Shown: positions 41,801 through 55,500, counted from the stretch's first letter. The stretch is DNA of 64,000 nt from Nemopilema nomurai (GCA_003864495.1 ML133380.1:434001-498000); one strand, 5' to 3'. Translations and numbers: made by a program. Notes: generated by a model not told the origin, from the sequence alone.

Positions 41801-44488
41801 TACGAAGATGTTTTCCAAGGTAATCAGGCTACATTTTGACGTCATTATCACCTACAATGCTTTATATTTGTGCACTGATATGACGAAAATGTTGTGGGTT
41901 ATACGATTTGTTGGTAATACATCTTTCTACTGAGATCTGCAAAGGTTACAAATACAGAGATAGCGCAAGCCCTTCGAGGCTTATAAGGTTAACCCTGGGA
42001 AAGCCATATGACAAAGAATTATTTACCATGAGTAGTGTTAGCAAAACCGCACACAAAGTGGATAGATACTTTTAAAGTTTCTGGATACTCAATGCAAACC
42101 TGTCATTTTGTCCTTTAAATTAAAAATTTTATAAATAGTATCATCTTTCTAGATATGGTGTCGCAATAAATGTAAGATTTTCTCGAATTTTAAGGAGTAT
42201 TTGCACACAAGGTACCATCACTTATTTCGAGCCTTCTGCAACTAATGTGTTTCATTGTATTTGCTTTTTTAGAAAAACCAAAGGAGACAACAGGACAATC
42301 GAGATCAAATTTAGAAGGTAATATAAATTACTTCGATATAATATGTATTTATTACTCACAATTGATTACTTTAAGCTCAAAGGGAATATTGATCAAGGCT
42401 CCTAGTGATGATGCTAGTCACAGAAATTTGATACTTCGCCAAATTTGGCCGAGGCCTCTGTCTAGATAGGGATCTTTCGGCAAAGGTCTCTCTTTTCAAA
42501 AGCCTGGCTCAGGCTCAGTTGAACAGTATCTTTACGACTGAGAGAGCATCTCAAATTCATTCATTAAACTGCCTTCACTAGCAAACACTCTTTTGCTCCG
42601 TTCTATAGTCAAATCTGCATTTTAAATTTCGACTTTTTATTGCTCCAACGCAGCTGGATACAAAATAACCGAAGAGGACCTTGACAGTATGTTAACGATG
42701 TCTTGCTGATTCATATTTGGTTCTTGTTATAACAAAGCAAAATAGAATGTATCATAATGGTGTTAAATATAATATTATGTTATACGATAATATGAAGTAT
42801 AGTGTGATATAATATAATAAAGTATGATAAAATGTAATATGATATAATAAAACGAAATATAACACAATATGATATGATATATTATTATATGATATAATGC
42901 TATATGATGTAATAAGATATAACGTAAGAGCGAAATATAATATAATAATACTATATAACATAATTAAGTATAACAACGCAACATAGTATAATTAGGTATA
43001 ATATAATATAGAATGATATAATATGATACATGATATGGTATATTATTGCTATTATATATTATTACATGATATAATATAATATAATATAATATAATATAAT
43101 ATAATATAATATAATATAATATAATATAATATAACATAATATAATATGATAAAATATATTACTATTACGAAACGTCATAGAATATGATAAACCGTTAAGC
43201 TGTGATTCTCAAACTCTTAGCTGGTGAATATACATCTTTTGAACAAATTAAAATTTGAGACCACGATCAATATAGAGCATTTTCAATTCACTACAGACGG
43301 TATGATGTTTCGTGGTCTTGGCGGACTCAAGCTACGAGACCAAAATCATCAAATTATTGAAGGAAAATTTGCAGATGAAGCAGCTGATGAGGAAATGAAC
43401 GCTAGAAGTGATGTATCTCAAAGTATGTAATTATTTGGCTTAATTATCATAATCAAGTGTTATTGCATAATTGATTTCGGATATAGAATAATTTATCCAA
43501 TGAATACAGGTCAATGGATAGTTAACCATGCCTTTCTTTGAAGGTAATTGTAACAATTATCTGAATATGAATCATAATCGAGCTTGTATTTATTCATAAA
43601 ATAAATTATGCGAAACTGTTTTTGTTTGGATTTAAAATTTGTTTGAGATGAACATTTTTATACCCTGAAATGTGCTGTGTCTGCTATTTATTGTAAATGC
43701 TGATGAAAAACGACTATTGCAATAGATATCATTCTGCGTACCAATGTTTGTCCAAGTTCAGATCGATTGGATTAAGTGGTTCGCCACATGAACGAAAGAC
43801 TTGTAAACCAAGAGTTCATGATTTAGTTTAACTTTGCAACTGCCCTCTAATTGCATTTGAGCATCATGAGCGAACATCTACGAAAATTCCTCTTACACCA
43901 GTCAGTATTAAAAATGGCGATGGCTTCTCGCATGTCTTTACTATTCGAATGATATTTCGCTCCTGCTTCGCGCCATTTCCAGACCTCTCATTGGTCTCAC
44001 TGGTTTCCAGACCTCCTCCAGACAGCACTGTCAACGAGAGGCCTGTTCCACTTCAGCCATCTTTTTAACCATCATCACCATCAACCTCACCAACACCACT
44101 ATCGTCCTTCAAGCCAACGAGGTGAGATTTCCTTATAAACTTCAATTCAACTTACCAATTAAAACAATCCACTTAAATGGACGAGTAACACGACTAGTTT
44201 ATCGCATTTATCGAAGGAATCTTTCAAATTCTTCTGAGCTTACGAAAATATGCATCATAATGTGTTTAAGGAGGAAGACAACACAGACATAGAAATGCGC
44301 AGCAGCAGCAACAACAGCAACAGAATCCTCAACAGCAATCCCAGCAACAACAAGAGTCACAACAACAGCAACAACACCAGCAAAGTTCTGAACAGCCGCA
44401 ACAACTTCAGTCACAACATGAGCAGCCATCTCAGCAGCAAACTCCGCAACCACAACAACAGCCACAGCAACAACAGCAACCGCAGTAG
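38859..44488 (+). CDS. Secreted protein of 326 residues from 13 small phase-1 exons (micro-exon-like gene)
   Basis: Exons: 38859-38922, 39051-39122, 39322-39369, 39594-39617, 40027-40077, 40449-40502, 41078-41116, 41724-41819, 42273-42317, 42654-42686, 43297-43422, 44011-44121, 44271-44488. Every junction has AG and GT, and all 12 introns are phase 1. All internal exons (24-126 nt) are multiples of three. The sum is 981 nt. Exon 1 encodes a signal peptide, MELGTLIAALALCLCQSIIG. The middle is charged (GEDEQGTPVWKNGEYRD, KLDVHTPYKKSHVAKNWGMT, AGYKITEEDLD). Exon 12 contains a His-rich run (FNHHHHQPHQHHYRP). The last exon is almost all Gln and ends at TAG. Cys is absent after the leader. No family was recognised. 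In-frame exon skipping would be possible for every internal exon. Confidence 0.8.
39594..39617 (+). CDS. 24-nt micro-exon of gene 2
   Basis: Bounded by CATCTTTTAG and GTGAGT. It encodes SASDEEAK and keeps phase 1 on both sides, and it is the smallest exon of the gene. Such a short exon is believable only because the whole chain of exons is in one phase. Confidence 0.68.
42740..43180. repeat. AT-rich ATAAT microsatellite in a gene 2 intron
   Basis: Degenerate ATAAT/ATGAT repeats with a pure (ATAAT)n run at about 43066-43132, in the intron between exons 10 and 11. Confidence 0.85.
44271..44488 (+). CDS. Gene 2 last exon: poly-Gln tail
   Basis: Acceptor TGTGTTTAAG. It reads GRQHRHRNAQQQQQQQQNPQ and then Gln with Pro, Ser and His to the TAG at 44486-44488. 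The opposite strand is open because of the CAG/CAA codons, but that frame is a shadow. A canonical AATAAA follows 19 bases after the stop. Confidence 0.78.
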
Positions 44489-46174
44489 TTTCTATACTTG
44501 TTTTAAAATAAACACAAGCGAGCGCTTGCAGTGTGACAGGTTGGTTTTGAGGCAAGCGGCAAATTGTCAAGGAAGGAGCGGTTGCAGAGAGAAATATGAT
44601 TAGTGGTCAGCGATGAAACTGGTGTACGTGTTTGGAGTCGAATTTCTGCAATTTAAGATGCTTGGTTTTATTCACACTCAGTTAGCCTCGCTTGCACTCT
44701 CAAAAAAGTAAAAACACGCATTTTATTTGCAATTTAATTGAACTCACCTTTGATCAAGGTAAAATAATACAATATTTTTGTAAATAATTCGAATAATTAA
44801 ATATATGGAATAACTCTTGCAGGCCTTTGATGAAAGAGCAAGGAGAGTAATCATTTGTCGTCGATTCTGCTCCAATAAGACGAACGGCCAGGCAATGTAT
44901 CAGGCAGGAAAGGCCCAAATTATGTTGCTTCGCTGTTTATATGAAAGTTGCTGCTCATTTTGTTTTCATCCGTACTATCTGGCCTTTCAAGGCCTGACGT
45001 ACTGAAGCTTTCCTTATATGCTCGTATGAGCAAATAGCACAACAACAGAAGATCGTACCGTGGTTTTCGCGGCATGTTTTGGGTCTTCGCACCTTTTAAT
45101 GTGTTTAAGGGAGTCAATTTTCCCAGATTATTTGGTCGCAGAGAAAATACTCGGCAGGATAAACGCGCTTTCCTGTAAGCTACATGGAGGAAAGCAAGAA
45201 CTCCATCGTGAGCTATAGTTGCAAAAAGGTTGTTGTTTGTCTTTGAGTGGCAACTGTATCAGTTTTGCCTTTCATCATCTTGATGAAGCGCCCCTTTGGC
45301 GGATTGGCACAGGCAGTTTCACTCAAAAGAAAGCTAATGGGTACCATAATTCTCTGCCTATACGTAAATAGCTTCTGTCTAGGTCCTGCGTTTCGGGTGC
45401 TTCCACCTTAGAAACCTTTTGAAAACCTTCAAGTAGTTGGAAACCTTTGTTCCATTTTCATGGAACGTTTCAGGTGCAGGGTGGGGGCCCTTGACGACTT
45501 GTTCAAGGGATCTGGATTAGCCAGTTTTTTATCTGGGTAAACCGTAACTTTCAAACGCATAATTAATTAACAAGTAATAAATGCCAAGCAATGAGGTGGA
45601 TAAATACCCACTGAAAGTTCTGAGTTTCCAAATGTCACTTTCTAGTTAATATTTAGGTTTGAAATCTATCTTTCTATCATCCCCCTTCCCCTGACGAGTA
45701 CGTCAAACTGGTCATTGACGTACTTGGAATCATTTACAATCCGGTCCACACATTCTTTGTCATCGTTCTGTCTTGACATCCTGTCTTAAATATAATCATG
45801 CATTTGCCTGTTTATTAATGGCTCTGTCAATCATGTCAGGGTGAATTTTCAGTGTTTTAAACTCCGTTCCATTTCATTTTGTTTGTTTTTTGCCGGCTTG
45901 CAGCGAACGTCCCGGTTATAAACTCAGAAAAGCCCTCGGGCGCAGAGAACAACGCCAAAGTTGCGTACAATACTGACTCAAGTTTCACGCAGTATCCAAT
46001 TCCCTGCCCGGCTGGTTCTTTGCAACAAGCCGGTCTGTGTTTTGGACAACAGGCGGCAGTGTGAATTTCAAGTCTAGACCTGTTTCAGTGCCCACAGAAG
46101 GTGAATCCGATTCAAAAGCGAGTCTAGCATTGCCTGGAGTTTCATAAAGTTGGGATTGACGCCATCTTGCAAAA
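44489..46174. other. Intergenic interval upstream of the SLC5 gene
   Basis: 1.7 kb. A possible 5' UTR exon begins after GGCTTGCAG at 45901, but nothing else supports it. A short perfect hairpin, GTTCCATTTTCATGGAAC, lies near 45449-45466. No coding exon is supported. Confidence 0.45.
44507..44512 (+). terminator. Poly(A) signal AATAAA of gene 2
   Basis: Canonical hexamer in TTTTAAAATAAACAC, 19 bases after the stop of gene 2. Confidence 0.65.
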
Positions 46175-46507
46175 ATGGCGGGCTCACTTTCGACAGTTGA
46201 TTACGTTGTGTTCGCTTTGATGCTTGCCCTTTCAAGTGTGATTGGCGTCTATTACGGCATCAAAGGCAGGAACAAGAACACAACGGAATACCTCACGGCA
46301 AGCAGAAGCATGCACTGGCTGCCAATCTCCATCTCCATGCTAGCATCCTTCATATCCGCAATCGCATTATTGGGCATACCAGCCGAGACATACACCTTCG
46401 GCATCCAGTACTTACTCAATTTTTTCGCCATCGTCATGATCCTGTCAACCGCCGCGCTGGTGTATGCGCCGATATTCTACAATACTGGAGTTGCAAGTGC
46501 ACACGAG
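46175..46507 (+). CDS. SLC5 exon 1: N-terminus and first transmembrane helices
   Basis: 111 codons ending ASAHE at donor GTGAGA (phase 0). DYVVFALMLALSSVIGVYYG is the first helix. The conserved loop with TEYLTASRSMHWLPISISM, followed by ASFISAIALLG, forms part of the Na+/substrate path in this family. Confidence 0.88.
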
Positions 46508-49500
46508 GTGAGACAAACACAACAAGGTTTTAAAAGAGCAACAATACTGATATCACCCTCCCCTCACCCCTGCTTCTCAGATCTGTACCTTTGATCCGTC
46601 TTGCTATGTTTAGGGCTAAGTTACGAAGCAATTGCTGCCGGCTTTTCAGCTTACTTTTCCTAGCACCTCTCGAATACCTGGCTTCTCCTCTGGGACAGTT
46701 ATTTTTGCGAAGATCAAGAATGTGGTTACATAGGCTTGTCTGAACTACGATACTTTTTCAGTTGATCTACATATGAAACAGATCATTAACTACCTTTTAC
46801 TATAGTACAACCATGTAGCCTTTCTCAACCTGTGATTTTTTCCCCACAAACAATCCTGGGACTTTGTGGCGAATCGCGTCAAACACAATGACGGTACGAG
46901 ACACTTTCTTCTTCGCAATCTCAAAGAAGCGCCCTCGCGTTCATCTCGGGACTTTTCCGTTCCGAACAGCTCCAGGGGTTTAGTTCTCTGTGTGTTGTTT
47001 TCCTGGTTCTCCGACTAAGCCGATTGCTTTGTTGCAATAAAACACCATTAAATCGGATTGGTGGAGTAAATCATCTTTGCTACTTGCTAGTAGCGTTGTT
47101 AGCAACAGTCTTATTGACCGGTGCTCTACTTACCAACAAGGACCGACCGATTTTAAACCAAAATTGTGTACAGTCGCCTACTACAGGTCCATTTCATCAC
47201 ATTGTTTGATGTATAACATAGCGTTTCCGTTTGCATTTATAAAGCATGTGGCACCCAGATAATTATCGTTGTGATTGAAGAGATTTACTTAATTGAAGGC
47301 TGCAGGTGTGTTCCAATAAAAGCCCAAATCCGTTTTGCAAAGTTGAACAGAAATATAGCCCTGGCTTTGTATTAGAGCTGTGCTTTAAAGATTATGTTTT
47401 TGGTGCAAATTTTACTCCGTTAGCAATGACTGATGACTACACTGTTAAAAGATCTATAATTCAGGCTCGACTATAAGATTAAGCAACTTAGCCATAAGGT
47501 ACTTTCTAAAGGTGTCTTCTTAATGTTTACTTCTTCAAAGTTCTCTTTTTAACAAACAAATGACTGATTACAGAAGGCTAAGTTTACAAACACCAAACTG
47601 AAATCCCGAGAATGTCTGTTAGAAGCATATTTCAAGAATCTCTAGTGCATTCCAATTTGCCCCTGGTCAGGATTATGCGACGTTCAAGAAAATTGATAGT
47701 GCATACTCTGGATAAGTAGCACATAGGCTTGACCTGGGGCAGTGGTCCGAAAAACGGCGTTCAAATCTTACTCCGTACAATTCACCATTAGTAAATTGAA
47801 TTGCTACCTGTAAACTTGCCTTAATGTATAAATATGCCCTACTCGAACGAACATAGGATTCCTTCGCTTTTAAACTTAACAATTTTTCTGCCCTTAGCAT
47901 ATGTCAATTTCTGCATGCGATAAACCACAACATAAAAAATTGCTGCCTTTCGCATAATGCCATTTAATATCCCACAACCGTCTGATGATTGTAAATTCTC
48001 ATTGGATGAAGGTAAACAGTGAATCCAGGAGACGATTCCATTCTCTGTGGTTACTTTCAATCCTTTGTCGTAAAGAGCTGTTTGGATCATTTTAACAAAG
48101 TTCTTTGGCCTCTTCTACAAGACAATAAACCCGGTTCTAGTTGAGGCTCAAGTATGGTTCGATTTCCTTCTTGTCTTATAGTATCTGGAAAGAAGATTCA
48201 ATTATCCAGTTCGACTGATGGGCTGCACACTATTCATTTTGCAACAAGTGAGTGCGTCACTATACGTTCTCACCCCTCGAAATTTGACCAGTGTTTTAAT
48301 GGCATGGTGAAACAGAATGCCCTTAACGTAAACGGCAATTTTCGCTTCTTTGTTTTTTATCATCTGTTTAAACATTGAAAAAATACAAGTCTTGTTGTTC
48401 TAGTTGAAATCATTGTACAACCTCTTCTAAAAACAGTTTAGATTGATAAAACCATTCGCCCTGCGTCAAGTGCTTATTATTATTTTTGCTCATGTTTAAA
48501 TTCCAGATTTTGTATCTTGGAGTTGTGATATACGCTCCAAGTCTCGCGTTGCAAGCAGGTTTGTTTTTCTACCTAATCATAATTATGATTTGGAAGGTGT
48601 TCAAAGATTTCAAAGATTATTTTTTTGGCAAATAAAGGTATTCTTTTCTTAAATGAATGCTTATGTTAGGATCTTGTCAATGAGCAATTGTTTTGGCTGG
48701 AATCTAAGGTTCCAGTTAAATTGAAACTACAAAAATTATCTTAGAGAACCAGCATGTTTTTTCATCGCAATCTCGTGATATTATGTGAAGCCCTATTTCT
48801 CTCCATATCAAAAGATTTCTGATCCTTAAGTCATTTTTGTACCCAAGATGAGCGATAATCTTGTTTCGACATCCAGTAGTGTCAATAAGTACCTTGGCCA
48901 ATCAATCAATTTATCAAGCAGTGAACCAATCAATCGACTCACCAATCTATCAATCCATCAAGCAATCATTTAATCCATCAATTAATAATGCAATCAATTG
49001 ATCGATCAGTCAATCATTCAATTTTGATTTATGATATATCATATGCTCTCTTGGCTACTAATTAACTTTGCTGTTATCGTTTTCTCAATCCAGTTGCCGG
49101 AGTTCCCATGGCAGTGTCGATGATTTCCACCGGAGTAGTCTGCACATTCTACACGACATTGGTCTGTACCTCCATCTAGTACAACTGCACCCTATGTTCC
49201 AACTTGTCAAAGTTTCTTATTTCTTGCTCTGACGTCAATCAGCAAAACACATAAGTCTTGTTTTTCAAATTTGATTACACAAGTCTATTATTGAAATTGA
49301 AACATCGTTTGGAAACCGCAATTTGATAATTAGTCTTAGGGCGAGTATAACGACGAAAACCACCATGTTCATTTGTCAAGAAGACTGGTAATCGAAGTAG
49401 ATTGATAAAGGTATTGACAAGTTAATGACAAGTCCATTAAAAATGCCAAAAAACAAAATTAGTGGCTAGGCAAAAATGAGTTAGAACGTTTCGAACCTTC

Positions 49501-52500
49501 CTAGATCCATCACCAGCAAGTAAGCTGAGTGAACTGACGCTTAAAATACTAAAAGAGGTAGAACCTAGTGGGAATTGGGAATAAATGAAAGTGTATTGCA
49601 AATTCAGGGACATATAGTGTATGCAGTGTTAACTGATATAATTGTGTTCAGTATGGTTGTGAAGCGGATTCGCGCTTTTCTATTCCAGGGTGGCATGCGC
49701 GGAGTCGTGTGGACTGATGTTTTCCAGACCATTGTCATGTTGTTGGGCCTTGTTGTTGTCGTCATCATTGGCACAAATGAAGTCGGAGGATTCTCAAATG
49801 TTGTTGATATTTCACGCGAGGGAAAACGTCTGGTGCTCTTTGAGTAAGCAGTTCGAAAGTTTCAAAATTCTCACTTCTGCTTCACTAGAACTAATCAGAA
49901 ACTGAAGAAAATGAATTGTGGCACTTTCTTTGAGGAAAATAAAGCTCTAAGAGGTGTAACCAGTTGAGATTTCGAGTTTAATTAGTGAAAGCGACCGCTA
50001 ATTAATTGACATATACATATATCGACATTTTGACATATCAGGTAGTTGCACCTCAACAAAGATCATAGATCTCAAGAACATCTGATTATTAGCATTGCTT
50101 TTATGCAGGCTGCATTTTAAGTCTTCTTTTGATATCCCAAGTAAATCATTTAGAATAATCAACTGATTGCTTTCTTTGAGCTTTAATCCGGATCCAACGG
50201 TCCGGAACACTTTTTGGAGCATCGTGATTGGCGGAGCACTCACCTTCTTTCCCACGTGGACAACGTCTCAAGTCGTGGTGCAAAGATTTTTGTCTGCATC
50301 GTCACTCAGAAATGTCAAAAAGTAAGCTTCTTGCTACTTCGTGAACTTGTCAATCAAACCTCATACTTTATTTACACCGGCTAAATTAAACCATAACATC
50401 AATAACAACAACAACAATAATAACAACAAAAATGTATTTTTCTGCATCACCTTCAAACAAAGTATCAATCCTCAATTGTGTCATCAGTCAATGAAACCAG
50501 TGGAATGCCCCACTGTCTCAAATTCCTAGACACGGCAGATCAACTATAGTGCCTGTTAAAAACAGTCATGCTGAGCTCATCAATTGTTTATACAAGATGA
50601 ATAACTAATGGTATTTTTATTTATGCTTTGTGATTAACGCCTTTCGAAAATGCTCAGCCTGACACCTCGCTTAAAAATTATGATTTCTTCCATTCCAGAG
50701 CACTCTGGGCAAATGTCCTGTTCTTCCTCGTTTTCTATTGCTTGAGCTGCTTTGCGGGTTTGGTTATGTACGCTGTTTACCACCAATGTGATCTTCGCTC
50801 GGTCAAAGCGATCAAAAGCAACGACCAGGTAGGGAAACGCTCTCTTTAACCCATCTTTCAGGCCGACGTCTTCGATCCATCTTTCAGATCGATCGATTTC
50901 CGCTGCATCTCAACTTATTTGAAACACACTGGCATAAGCAAATAGCATTCCTTAAAGCGATATCAAGAAAATGGTAACATATATGTCAAAGGAAGATTCC
51001 ATTTTTGTGATTGCATGTCGCATGGCAAATATAAAGGTGTAAATGGTGCAAGTTGGCTTATGCAGTATAAAATTCTACCTCAATGGTACTCTCTTCATCC
51101 AGGCAATGAGGGAAAATTATCAACCTTCTAACTCCTTTTGTGATGACAAAGGGATCTTAATGCAGGAGGCAAGCGATTCTGACCATGTAACTTGCCTTTC
51201 TGAGACTCCCAATTAGTGAATGTGGATGGCTGCAAAGATCTTTATTTTCTTTTGCAGATAATTCCATACTTTGTCATCCATAAACTGTCATACATGAAGG
51301 GAGTGACTGGGATTTACGTAGCCTGTCTGTATAGTGGAGCTCTCAGGTGAATGATTAGAAGAAACAGCTGCACCCAGAACAGAAAATACTATCAATCAAG
51401 CACAGGTTGCAGAGGGAGAACCAAGAATTCAAGAACAAGAACAAAACCCTGAACCAGCTGACAATGAATATGCAACAAACCTGAGACCAGAAGCAGATGT
51501 GTACCTACCTGCTAGCCCAGAATCAGAACAAATCAGAAGATCCAAAAGAACCCGCTTACCTCCAACTCGGTTAATGTACGCAGCCCCAGGAAATTCAGCC
51601 AACTATTTTGTTAATTCAGTTTTTCCACAGCAATCATTCGGAAACGCCCAAGGACAGTTTCCTGTAACACCACCAGTCTTCATTCACCCGATGTTCATAC
51701 CAGGAGGCCACAGAATGCTACCAATTAGACCGATATATTGTACATAAAGACACATCATGTGGAACATTGTGACAAAGTACTTTTAATAGCTATTCAAAAA
51801 AAAAAAAAAACATTATCGTGTTTGGAAATGGACCACTTAATCGTTAAAATTTGCATAAAATTGTTATAAACGACATCAACAAAAGGTGTGACTCACCAGA
51901 AGAAAAATTGTTGACTGCGAGCAGTTTACCTGATACAACATATTGTATTGAATAGACAAATTGTCGGGTTGCAGTGATACAAAAGTGAAGAGAGTTAATT
52001 GGACAGTTGTTGTAAGGCGCCATTACAAGAACTGAAGTAAAAAACAGTGACCCGGAAGCAAAGTTTCAAGAAAACAGATTCAATGTTGAGGACAACATTT
52101 ACCTTGGAGGGGTGTATGTTGGATTGTAAGAACAATGATATATTTTATATTATTAGATGATAAATTTAAGTTGTTTCAAACCCCTCCCGATAAGGAACTC
52201 TTTTTAGGGATTACGTAATCTATTTGCCTCGTTTTCACACGACCGCGTGTTTGTGTAAAGAAAGTGGATGGCCTATGAAAGAGAGATGAATGAAAATTGA
52301 TGTCGAAAGTTCTGCGTTTTGCTAAACCGAGTGTCTTACATATAGTGGAGCTCTCAGGTGAATGATTAGTGATCCATCACTTAAGCAATCACTCGTTAAT
52401 TCATTTAATCACCTTCGACAAAACAGCCAGTCGTTTAGCATCTAAAAGATCTGTTTTTCAATCACTGAATCAGTTGCCCCGTCGATCAACCAATCAATCT

Positions 52501-55500
52501 TTACACCAATTCAATAAATTAATCTGCCTTATAATTGTAAGTTAGTCCTTGCATGAGTTAGCAAGTGATTTCTTCATTGTTTCCACTGTCAATCCCATTA
52601 ACATGATTAGAACAATAATAGTTGTTTGCATTATCCATTCCAGAAGTCAGTAAACCAGTCAATCAAATTCACCTATGAGTTGCAATCAAATTCTCGATTT
52701 ACTGATTGGCATCAAGTTATGCGATCGTTTGTTTTCAGCTCAGCATCCTCAGTGCTGAATTCTCTCACAGCTGTGATCATAGAAGACATCGTTAAGCGGA
52801 AATGGCCTAACATGAATGACAACAGAGTAAAGCTCTTGTCAAAGCTGATTGGTAACAATGTTAATTTTATAACAATAGTCTTAAAACTATATTTATGATC
52901 TTCATTTCTATGATAGCTCTTTAGGTAGACTCTGGTATAAGCAGAGGATATCTGCAGAAGGAGCACACGTATCTGCAAGCGCCCGAAGTTCTGTTAGGCC
53001 AGAACACTGAAGTCTGACATTGTTAATCTCGCTTTCACCCTGATACGTACTGCAATTAGAGTTTCATGGAATTAACCTGTTTAGCCTCGTTGTCAAGCTT
53101 GCCTGCATGCAAATTGTCACTTAACAGCAAAAGTGAAAAGTATCCCTTTCCGTATACTGTGATAAAAGAATCAGGCCTGCTTATATCCCTGTGGTTCCTT
53201 CAGTTGACTTTGAATTCCCAACAGCAACATTAGCTCATGAAGGCTTGGTCACACATTCGATCAAAACAAACAGACACATGGAAGGTCACGCGGAAACATC
53301 ATTATTGAGAATTCCACAGGGGTACGATGGGAACACCTATATTAGCCATCCTTAATCTAGTGACAATTACCCCGTTGAATGAACCTCGACTTATCACATT
53401 GTTTTAACGCAATAAATTTTTGTTCCACAGCATGTGGTTTTGGTGTTTTGGTGATTTGCCTCTCGTTTCTAATATCGATCATCGACACCGCAGTACTTCA
53501 GGTAATTCTAATACTTCAGCACAAATTCTAAATCTCTATCTATCTTGAGACTGTTATGTTCTGTTTTGAAACAAAAATTATACCCATTAGCTTGAACTTG
53601 AAGATTTAAAGGGTGGGTAAGAAGCGCTTTACAGAATGACTCTTACAAACAAAGCAAATTTCAAGTTGTACTTTGAAAGGTGGCATAAATCTTCTTAATC
53701 TGTAGAAGCAGTAACTACCACTCTGCTAAGCTTGTTCATTCAAAGAAAATACAATTCTTGACTACAAAACGTTAACTTGTGTAACAAAAATTTGAACTTA
53801 GAGAACCAAAATAGATATTATTAATTAATTGCGCTTCACCAGATTTAGAGACATTAGGAGTAAGTGATTATGGACTTTGCTCCCTTTTAGTTCTCTTTTG
53901 ATTGTCTTCTTTTCAGCTTGGCTATGCAATCGCCGGCATGCTTGCGTCTCCAAGTTTTGGCTTGTTCACCCTTGGCATGTTCTCAAAAAGAGCCAATTCG
54001 AAAGCACGTGGTTTTTCAAATCTTCTCAATTGTTTTCCAAATAACGTCTGCTACCCCTCTTTACACACTTCTATTATGCTGTGATGTGATCAGTAATCTG
54101 CAAACATTATCTGGTCGATGTAAACGTCTTTAGAAATTGTTTGATCATCTCCTATACCACATCAACACTGGGAGTTGTCATTAATTAATCGAAACCTTTA
54201 TTCGTTATTCCTCCACATAAAGTTTATCAAAATTAAATATGCATATACACTTTCAAGAAGGAGAAGAGATTTATTTTCGAACTCTGCAGGCCTGTTTGCG
54301 TTTTTAACTTGCCATTAGTGAGTAAAAAATTGAACTTATAGAAATGCAATATAAGCATATGTATGTTGTTCTTTATAAATTTGTCTGTTGATAATTCCAT
54401 ACCACAGTGCTCAATATATTTGCACTTAAAGCGTTATATAGCATAAAGTGAGATTTTCCTGAAGATTGAACTTGCTTTTCGAGATAAACATGTAGTGAGA
54501 TTTTCTCCAACTCTATGCTATATATTGTTCTTTTGTATATTCTTTTGGCAAGTTTTTCCTTCCATTTTCGTCTGCCTGTTTCTTATCAGTCTGTTCTCTT
54601 ATATATATTTAATATTAGAATTGCATATCCTTTCTATGTTGAAATCAACTCCCCTTTGTTCACGCTGTAGGGAGCATTGGTTGGCGCCCTCTTTGGGTTG
54701 ACAATGTCAGCTTGGATTTCACTTGGATCTACTTTTTACCCGGGGGACAAACGCCCTGCCCCAATCAAAGTCACGAATTGCAGCAGCATTGGCCTCTACA
54801 ACAATACCGGGTTCACATTATCTGGAAGTAGCTACGAACCATATGAGTAAGCTGATTTTATTCAGCCAAACTTTCCTTATACGGTTTGAAAGATTGTTCC
54901 TAATTTATCTTTCTTGGTGCCGATATTTCGAAGTTGCATTTGCACAACTACAAATATTATGTTTCTCGTTAGTTTATTTCACTGCTTTACTTGGCAAGCT
55001 AACATGAACTTCGACTTGCGGTTTGATAGTTCTTTATTCTTTATTCTTTATTTCACTAATATTCATGAATTAAAATTACGTCAATCGACTTGAAGGCCTT
55101 ACTGTATTTAATAGCCATGAACAGATTTTAGAAATTATCAGCCTAACTTCAAGAAGATTATAATTATTTGCAGTTTCCCCTTGGCCAAGCTATACAGCTT
55201 GTCACATTATTGGTACGGTCCGATTGGAATCCTTTCCACAATTCTAGTTGGATGGCTCGTTTCTCTCATAACAGGTACTTCACGTTTAACTCGGCTATTT
55301 TTGAAATTATTTTTATTTTGTAACTGTTGTCTCCTTTAATTTAGTTCAAAATGATTGTTGCTTTTTTCTCGATTTAGTACATCTACCACAGTGCTTCTCA
55401 TCTTCCATGTTCTAGCTTGGGGTAAAGAAGAACAATATGTGGATCCCAAGTTGCTTTTCCACTTTCGCTCAAGCTGCAAAGGTTCTAGCAGCTCCGAGCA

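Larger units (their letters stand above)
51359..52340 (+). mobile_element. 5'-truncated LTR retroelement remnant inserted in an SLC5 intron
   Basis: 982 bp flanked by a perfect 29-bp direct duplication (51330-51358 and 52341-52369). The left end starts directly inside an open frame of about 128 codons (to TAA 51745-51747) that is Glu/Gln-rich. It contains RRSKRTRLPPTRL, a motif typical of the C-terminal tail of Ty3/Gypsy-type integrase polyproteins. Untranslated sequence follows with an A14 run, then a polypurine tract (TTGGAGGGG) and a short LTR-like end. Reverse transcriptase, protease and the 5' LTR are missing. It sits on the same strand as the host gene, between exons 8 and 9. Confidence 0.75.

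Noticed and set aside
44208..44570. Minus-strand Val/Ala-rich frame opposite the Gln-rich exon
   Set aside because: It arises from CAG/CAA repeats. The plus-strand exon has a signal-peptide start, correct phase and poly(A) signal.
46510..48181. A missing SLC5 exon, suspected at first between TM2 and TM3
   Set aside because: The exon was found at 48182-48247 (YLERRFNYPVRLMG) with correct phase on both sides.
51499..51747. Treating the 82-residue frame as an independent host gene
   Set aside because: It lies wholly inside the flanked insertion, opens at the insertion boundary and carries an integrase-tail-like motif.
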